DNA from: Vibrio atypicus | Lineage (GTDB): Bacteria; Pseudomonadota; Gammaproteobacteria; Enterobacterales; Vibrionaceae | Reading direction: 5' to 3' | DNA length: 64,000 nt | Assembly (NCBI RefSeq): GCF_009811315.1 | Contig: NZ_BLID01000014.1 | Location: 1 to 64,000, forward strand | Shown here: positions 60,501 to 64,000 of the stretch, in pieces | Position numbering within the stretch: the first letter of the stretch is position 1 | Layout: each line of letters starts with the position of its first letter | Notes under the pieces: model-generated | Told to the model about the DNA's origin: nothing | Databases searched by the model: none | What the model saw: the letters and a program-made list of their open reading frames with translations, nothing else | Program-made: the position numbers and the translations under genes

Positions 60501-63332
60501 CATATCCTCGGAAACATTGAAAAAGGAAAAGGACAGCATAAGCCGTTCAGCTCCTCTAAGCAGGTTCATCAGTACCTTAAAAACCACCCTAGCCTGACTC
60601 ACGGCCAAGGTAATGCCATTCATTTGATTTCAACGACACCCGATAGTTTTGTCGGTATTCAAGGTTTAGCCGGTACGGGTAAGTCCACGATGCTCGAAAC
60701 CAACATCGAACTCATCGAGCACGTCGCCCAAGCGGGGAAAAACCAACCTGATCGAATTATTGGTCTTGCCCCCACTCACTCAGCTGTCGGGGAATTGGAA
60801 AGTAAAGGTGTCAAAGCGCAAACTCTGGAGAGCTTACTCACCGATATTCGCCAGGGCCGAACCTCACCAGAAGACTATAAAAACACCTTATTCTTTCTGG
60901 ATGAAAGTTCGATGGTCAGCAATAAGCAAGCGAAGGAGCTCACTGACTTGGTACTACAAAGCCAATCTAAAGCGGTGTTATTAGGTGATAAAGAGCAATT
61001 GCTCTCTCTTAATGCGGGTAAGCCGTTCGAGTTGGCCATGACAAAAAGCATCATCGATACCGCGCAGATCATCGACTCAGAGCAAATGACCGACATCATT
61101 CGTCAGTGCAACAAAGCGACGTTAGGTGCAGTGCATAACATTCTCGATAAACAACCTGACAGTGCGCTCGACAAACTCTGTCAACAAGGCGCTGATAGAC
61201 AAGGAAAAACGCAACATGTCATTTCAACACTTACCGATAACCCTCAAGACCCTCGAAAAGCGCAGCAAATCGCGACTGAGAAGCTTCCTTATGAAGTTGC
61301 ACAAGATTACCTATCACGTACTCAAGAAACGCGCGAAAATACGCTTATCATCGCTTACACGAACAATGAGCGAGATGCCATCACTGAGCACATTCGCCAC
61401 GGTTTAATAAAAAAGAACGAGTTAGGCAAAGAAAATGTCATTGTGCCAAGACTTCGTTCTATCGGCGCCAGTGGCGAAGAGCTCAAAACCATGATGCCGT
61501 ACCAAAAAGGGCTTGTACTCAGTACCAAGCCAGGGCAATACGGAACCATCACCAAAGTCGATTCTGAACATGGTGTGGTCATGGTAAAGAGCCACGAGAC
61601 AGGAAAAGAAAGCGCGTTTTTACCAAGGCATCGCGATCATAAGTTTACTGCCCTGTTTTCGGCCTCGCATAAACCGCTATCGACAGGCGATAAGATCATC
61701 ACCCGCTTTACAGATAAAAGTCGCGGCATTAAGGCCAACGTCGTACACCACATTGTTCAAGCTGACAATAACGCCGTGATTGCCCAATCCAAAAATGGAC
61801 AATCACTCACGATCGATCCAGAGAAACTTAAGGATGGTCATTGGGATTACGCCTATACCCGAACCGCAGATATGGCGCAAGGTGCCACGTACCAAAACGT
61901 CATTACCTCTATCAAAGGGAAAGGTGCTCTGACTAACCTAAGACGTGCTTACATCGATTTAACAAGGGCGAGTGAACACGTCAGACTCTACACCGATAAC
62001 CCAAAACAGATGATGAAGAGCTGGTTATCCAAAGAGGTCAACAAAGCCAGTGCGATTGAAACCGTTAAGCAAATAGCCCCTCAATCGACCACGTATTTTA
62101 ATGACAACGCCCTCCCTCATGAAGACGTTCGTTATCAAAACAAGAGTGGGGATTTTGATTACAACAAATTCAGAGAACACATTAACTCTGAGTTGCCAAA
62201 ATACACAGAAAGCCTAGCCACTCACCTATTAGGAGCACCTAACAAATCGAAATCTGATCGAGACTATTTAACGTTTGGTACGGGTAAGTCCGCCATTAAA
62301 GTCAGTTTAACGGGGGACTATCGCGGTTATTTCAAAGATTACACAACAGGAGAAAAAGGCTCGCTGATTAATCTAATGATGAGTCATAAAGACCTCAGCT
62401 ATAAAGAGGCGATGAACGAGGCTCATAACCTATTAAATAATCCTGAACACTATCAAGTAGCGATTAACAAGGATCACGAAAAGCTTATGAATACAACACC
62501 AAAACACGTTGCTCAATTTGAACAGCGAGCGAAAGATTATTTACAAGAGAGCCAAGAACTGAAAGGAACATTAGTCGAACAATACCTCAATAAGCTAGGC
62601 ATTAAAGAAGCAGAGAACGACAACGTTCGTTTCCATCCCGCAGTTTACTCGTCAGAAGATCAAGCGTTTCACCCTGCTATGATCGTAAACATTCATAACC
62701 AGAAAGGAGAGACACGAGCTATTGAAATTACCTATCTTGATCATAATGCCAATAAAGATATTGATATGGACGTTAACCCAAGGGTATTAGGCACTAAATC
62801 GAAGCAAATGACCGTCTTTAATCAAGGACGGGATTTAAACACCACTATTATCAGTACAGGAATTGAGCAATCATTCATTATTAACGAACATACTCAAGGC
62901 CAATATGACATCATTAATGTTAACCAAAAAAATGATATCCAGAACATATCCCCTGATGAGGTAAGACAAAATGTCATTATTGTATTGACGAGCCAAAACT
63001 TAGAAATCAATTCAAATAACATGGAAAAGATCATTGAAAAGTTCTCCTCTCCTAACATTCACTTTGTTACGGAAGAAGATATGATCAAGCAAATAGCAGA
63101 TTGCGTTCAGTTATTTGAAGGGAAAGAAAAGGACGCTAACATTGGTCTTAGCAACCATGAGGAGTTACCGATAAAATCGGATAATCATCATAAAGAAATT
63201 ATTTCTTCTAGTCACAAAGATCAAAAAAGCAAAGAGCTAGAGCACTTTGACCATAAAGAGCATTCTCCACAGAGAGAACTTGAGTTAAATAAAGAACCTA
63301 ACATTGATAATGGTTGGGAGTTAGAACGATAA
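57549..63332 (+). CDS. traI: MOBF relaxase-helicase TraI with primase-like C-terminus
   Basis: 1927 residues. The TrwC/TraI relaxase domain has paired tyrosines YY near residues 16 and 39 and the metal-binding HSH in DPQVHSHALAAN near 174. A RecD-like helicase follows with Walker A GLAGTGKST near 1040, DESSM after it and a late TADMAQGATY. From about 1535 to the end the protein differs from F TraI: a region like a primase zinc-finger domain without its cysteines (LTFGTGKSAIKVSLTGDYRGYFKDYTTGEKGSLINL), then a TOPRIM-type domain (FHPAMIVNIHNQKGETRAIEITYLD ... ISTGIEQSFI). It nicks oriT, unwinds the strand and pilots it to the recipient. Ends at a bidirectional terminator. Confidence 0.92.
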   Translation: MMSISPLRSPSNAAQYYLNEENTQDHPDTSLEKDASDNYYLKEKQQGENTFWHGKLAQEARLLGKPVEQKTLETILSGTLNDETIKGKREDHKSGFDLTFSAPKNASILALVGGDSRLIEAHNNAVKFALSELEKDVAQATHTNEAGEREFHNTQSMIFAVVRHKTSRNNDPQVHSHALAANMTRDQEGNLRTLASNLKQKGGVINGSGERIYNFQKYYTALYQSQFARESEELGFQTKGLGNAQFDIDGVPESLHKAFSTRKQQIDQQVMEFGHDTQASRDTAALDTRQRKTYHCDATLNHKWQQTVKGEGFDPALLVKQSQAMPQKGGHAMQQAHEAFSHAMTHLGQYSTSLSLEKVIEVAASDFTKGTQQANAIDLKQVADEWIKNGQLVPLAEKGHYTSQTMLKNEKALMDITKGRTHNMRTNIDEPTLNRLNIAQDNRQKVADIYGSTKQFHVVNVFGSSEQIAQNLLNAGNHSGKRVQLVSQNTQHHRHNQQNIPRESHTFATWVKHLFQDDQRHTLQGLLDSKHPLTNKDIVLVDNANKMSANELLSLSEKAGNSNSKVILLNRVSNRQGMKAHSAIDLYSKGNVTTHTWVNSKQADSVVRLHNREDHNIALTYADLPDKTNAQVLATSGVEQRRLTNEIRTALKNDGQLSRTSVTVFTQQPHYLSKPQQQFAKHYQSGMTLRQWDKGKPHDFVIASVDKASNTLEVLSKTDGKASTFDPSSKAFQSMNMQLYKPDALEISQGERILATNKHFPSQLEAGHRYLVTSITKNSLTLTNQQGQSSTLPLDKLKDAPLTYDYAHSANHFEPREHTLLSGKAFTLSKELLNDLTENSRRLDIFTDHPEKAQQALEKGEIRPSSIERVLHTQNINDRYLSEATQPTLRHDIEHAIGALAKEQQAPESEKAVNFALNHLSEKEAGFTQKELVIEAVRYAFEETNSPITKAQIEAELAKRSDALSAEYSDGTRWTTEAAIETEKHILGNIEKGKGQHKPFSSSKQVHQYLKNHPSLTHGQGNAIHLISTTPDSFVGIQGLAGTGKSTMLETNIELIEHVAQAGKNQPDRIIGLAPTHSAVGELESKGVKAQTLESLLTDIRQGRTSPEDYKNTLFFLDESSMVSNKQAKELTDLVLQSQSKAVLLGDKEQLLSLNAGKPFELAMTKSIIDTAQIIDSEQMTDIIRQCNKATLGAVHNILDKQPDSALDKLCQQGADRQGKTQHVISTLTDNPQDPRKAQQIATEKLPYEVAQDYLSRTQETRENTLIIAYTNNERDAITEHIRHGLIKKNELGKENVIVPRLRSIGASGEELKTMMPYQKGLVLSTKPGQYGTITKVDSEHGVVMVKSHETGKESAFLPRHRDHKFTALFSASHKPLSTGDKIITRFTDKSRGIKANVVHHIVQADNNAVIAQSKNGQSLTIDPEKLKDGHWDYAYTRTADMAQGATYQNVITSIKGKGALTNLRRAYIDLTRASEHVRLYTDNPKQMMKSWLSKEVNKASAIETVKQIAPQSTTYFNDNALPHEDVRYQNKSGDFDYNKFREHINSELPKYTESLATHLLGAPNKSKSDRDYLTFGTGKSAIKVSLTGDYRGYFKDYTTGEKGSLINLMMSHKDLSYKEAMNEAHNLLNNPEHYQVAINKDHEKLMNTTPKHVAQFEQRAKDYLQESQELKGTLVEQYLNKLGIKEAENDNVRFHPAVYSSEDQAFHPAMIVNIHNQKGETRAIEITYLDHNANKDIDMDVNPRVLGTKSKQMTVFNQGRDLNTTIISTGIEQSFIINEHTQGQYDIINVNQKNDIQNISPDEVRQNVIIVLTSQNLEINSNNMEKIIEKFSSPNIHFVTEEDMIKQIADCVQLFEGKEKDANIGLSNHEELPIKSDNHHKEIISSSHKDQKSKELEHFDHKEHSPQRELELNKEPNIDNGWELER

Positions 63333-63364
63333 AAAAGGGTAGCCATTGGGCTACCCTTTTTTTT
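63331..63364. terminator. Bidirectional terminator between traI and the convergent gene
   Basis: GGGTAGCC-ATTG-GGCTACCC (63337-63356) with six A before and eight T after: an efficient two-way terminator. The stop codon and last codons (KKKG) of the minus-strand gene are inside it. Confidence 0.9.
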
Positions 63365-63710
63365 TGCCTTCAAGGTACTCATCGACTTTATTATTAACAT
63401 CCGCTGTCACTACATTACGCAGTTCATTTGCTTCAGGCTTGTTCCGATAAAACGCTTCACCATCGAAACCTTGCGTATAATCCAAATTTACTGTGCCTTG
63501 CGTCTGTCTAATACGACGATACATTTCTTCCAGCAACTCTCTGTTCGAAGGACGATCATCTTCGCTATCATTCAACTTGATCCGCAAAGCAAAACTCAAA
63601 AGATCGCGCACCGCTTCCGCATCGCTAAGCTTTTCTCTTTGCTGGTAGGTGTCAAAATCGGTCTCTAATTTTCCCTTAACGGAGGCTTGCAACACTCGAC
63701 TTCTCGCCAT
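63351..63710 (-). CDS. Small DNA-binding-type protein beside traI (relaxosome candidate)
   Basis: 119 residues from the ATG at 63710, with GGAG six bases upstream; the in-frame codons back to 63764 are not needed. MARSRVLQASVKGKLETDFDTYQQREKLSDAEAVRDLLSFALRI resembles the ribbon-helix-helix or MobC-like N-terminus of accessory relaxosome proteins, followed by a helical middle and a charged tail. It faces the inverted-repeat region at 63711-64000. A TraY/TraM-like role at oriT is likely but not proven by sequence. Confidence 0.6.
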   Translation of the reverse strand: MARSRVLQASVKGKLETDFDTYQQREKLSDAEAVRDLLSFALRIKLNDSEDDRPSNRELLEEMYRRIRQTQGTVNLDYTQGFDGEAFYRNKPEANELRNVVTADVNNKVDEYLEGKKKG

Positions 63711-64000
63711 GATCCACTCCCTTTGCCTGTTAGAAAATAGATAATATATTACAATAACTATCAAATAACATCTTAATACACAAAGGATCAGAATTATCCT
63801 TCAAGCATTGGTAGATAAGGGGTAAATACATATTAAATACAATAGTAATAATTTTGCATTTAATTGGCCGATAGCCCTTACCAGTAAAGGGCTAAATAAC
63901 AATGTAATACAGCTACATTATTTTCAATTAACATTCACTCCAAGTTTTAGTGAAGAATTTGAAAATTTTTTCACCATTTCAGATTAAGCACTGGAGCACA
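63711..64000. other. AT-rich region with inverted repeats, possible oriT
   Basis: Three short inverted repeats: AAGGAT / ATCCTT (63783-63801), AGCCCTT / AAGGGCT (63873-63893) and TTCACT / AGTGAA (63934-63954), in strongly AT-rich DNA next to the relaxosome candidate and at the traI end of the transfer region. That is where oriT is expected. I cannot identify the nick site. The region is cut by the window edge. Confidence 0.4.

Noticed and set aside
1..64000. tRNA or rRNA genes, intact insertion sequences, integrase or plasmid replication gene
   Set aside because: None could be recognised on either strand, so the replicon type is left open.

Overview
The window looks like a Vibrio-type (Vibrionaceae) accessory replicon, either a conjugative plasmid or an integrative conjugative element. 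The evidence is the close fit of its transposon to the Vibrio/Aeromonas type I-F3 CRISPR-associated Tn7-like family, a guaC 3' fragment of gamma-proteobacterial type, and a complete F-type transfer region. No replication gene, integrase, rRNA or tRNA gene is visible, so plasmid versus ICE cannot be settled here.

Layout. (1) 1-355: remnant of a second Tn7-like element: a packed right end facing left and a broken tnsA start. (2) 363-28779: an intact-looking CRISPR-associated transposon. It has a spread left end (363-469), then cargo: a leftward MBL / membrane protein / MoxR / vWA / HEPN block (577-6298), an orphan gene, an AAA ATPase plus PLD-like pair, and a type I restriction-modification operon (hsdR-hsdM-hsdS). 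Next to hsdR is a CARF-domain sigma-54 activator gene, and a consensus sigma-54 promoter sits between the two. The rightward tniQ-cas8/5-cas7-cas6 operon follows, then a one-spacer CRISPR array, a second atypical one-spacer array with its own promoter and operator, an Xre repressor, a two-gene helicase unit, and leftward tnsC, tnsB, tnsA ending at a packed right end. (3) 28780-29068: a 3' fragment of guaC containing the protospacer for the atypical array. (4) 29069-35477: a leftward accessory block with WYL regulator, TerB-like protein, glycine-rich membrane protein, HNH-like membrane protein, cysteine-cluster protein and PD-(D/E)XK nuclease. (5) 36215-63332: F-type conjugation genes traA-L-E-K-B-V-C-trbI-W-U-trbC-N-F-trbB-H-G, a secreted protein in the exclusion-gene position, traD, a broken endonuclease I gene, a hok/sok toxin-antitoxin locus and a MOBF relaxase. 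(6) 63351-64000: a convergent small DNA-binding protein and an AT-rich region with inverted repeats that may be oriT.

How it works together. The transposon encodes TnsABC, TniQ and a Cascade complex. Spacer 2 in the atypical array pairs with the last codons of guaC at 26 of 32 positions, and every mismatch falls on a codon third base: a homing guide for the flanking site. An Xre-type palindrome overlaps the -10 of the atypical array and, in related form, the divergent promoter between xre and the helicase unit, so one repressor may control both. The conjugation region would spread the whole assembly, hok/sok would stabilise it, and the cargo is dominated by defence-type genes.

The strongest new-looking signals are the CARF/sigma-54 switch with a near-perfect -24/-12 promoter placed directly before hsdR, the Xre link between homing guide and helicase unit, the tandem Tn7-like ends without matching target duplications, and two candidate defence operons.
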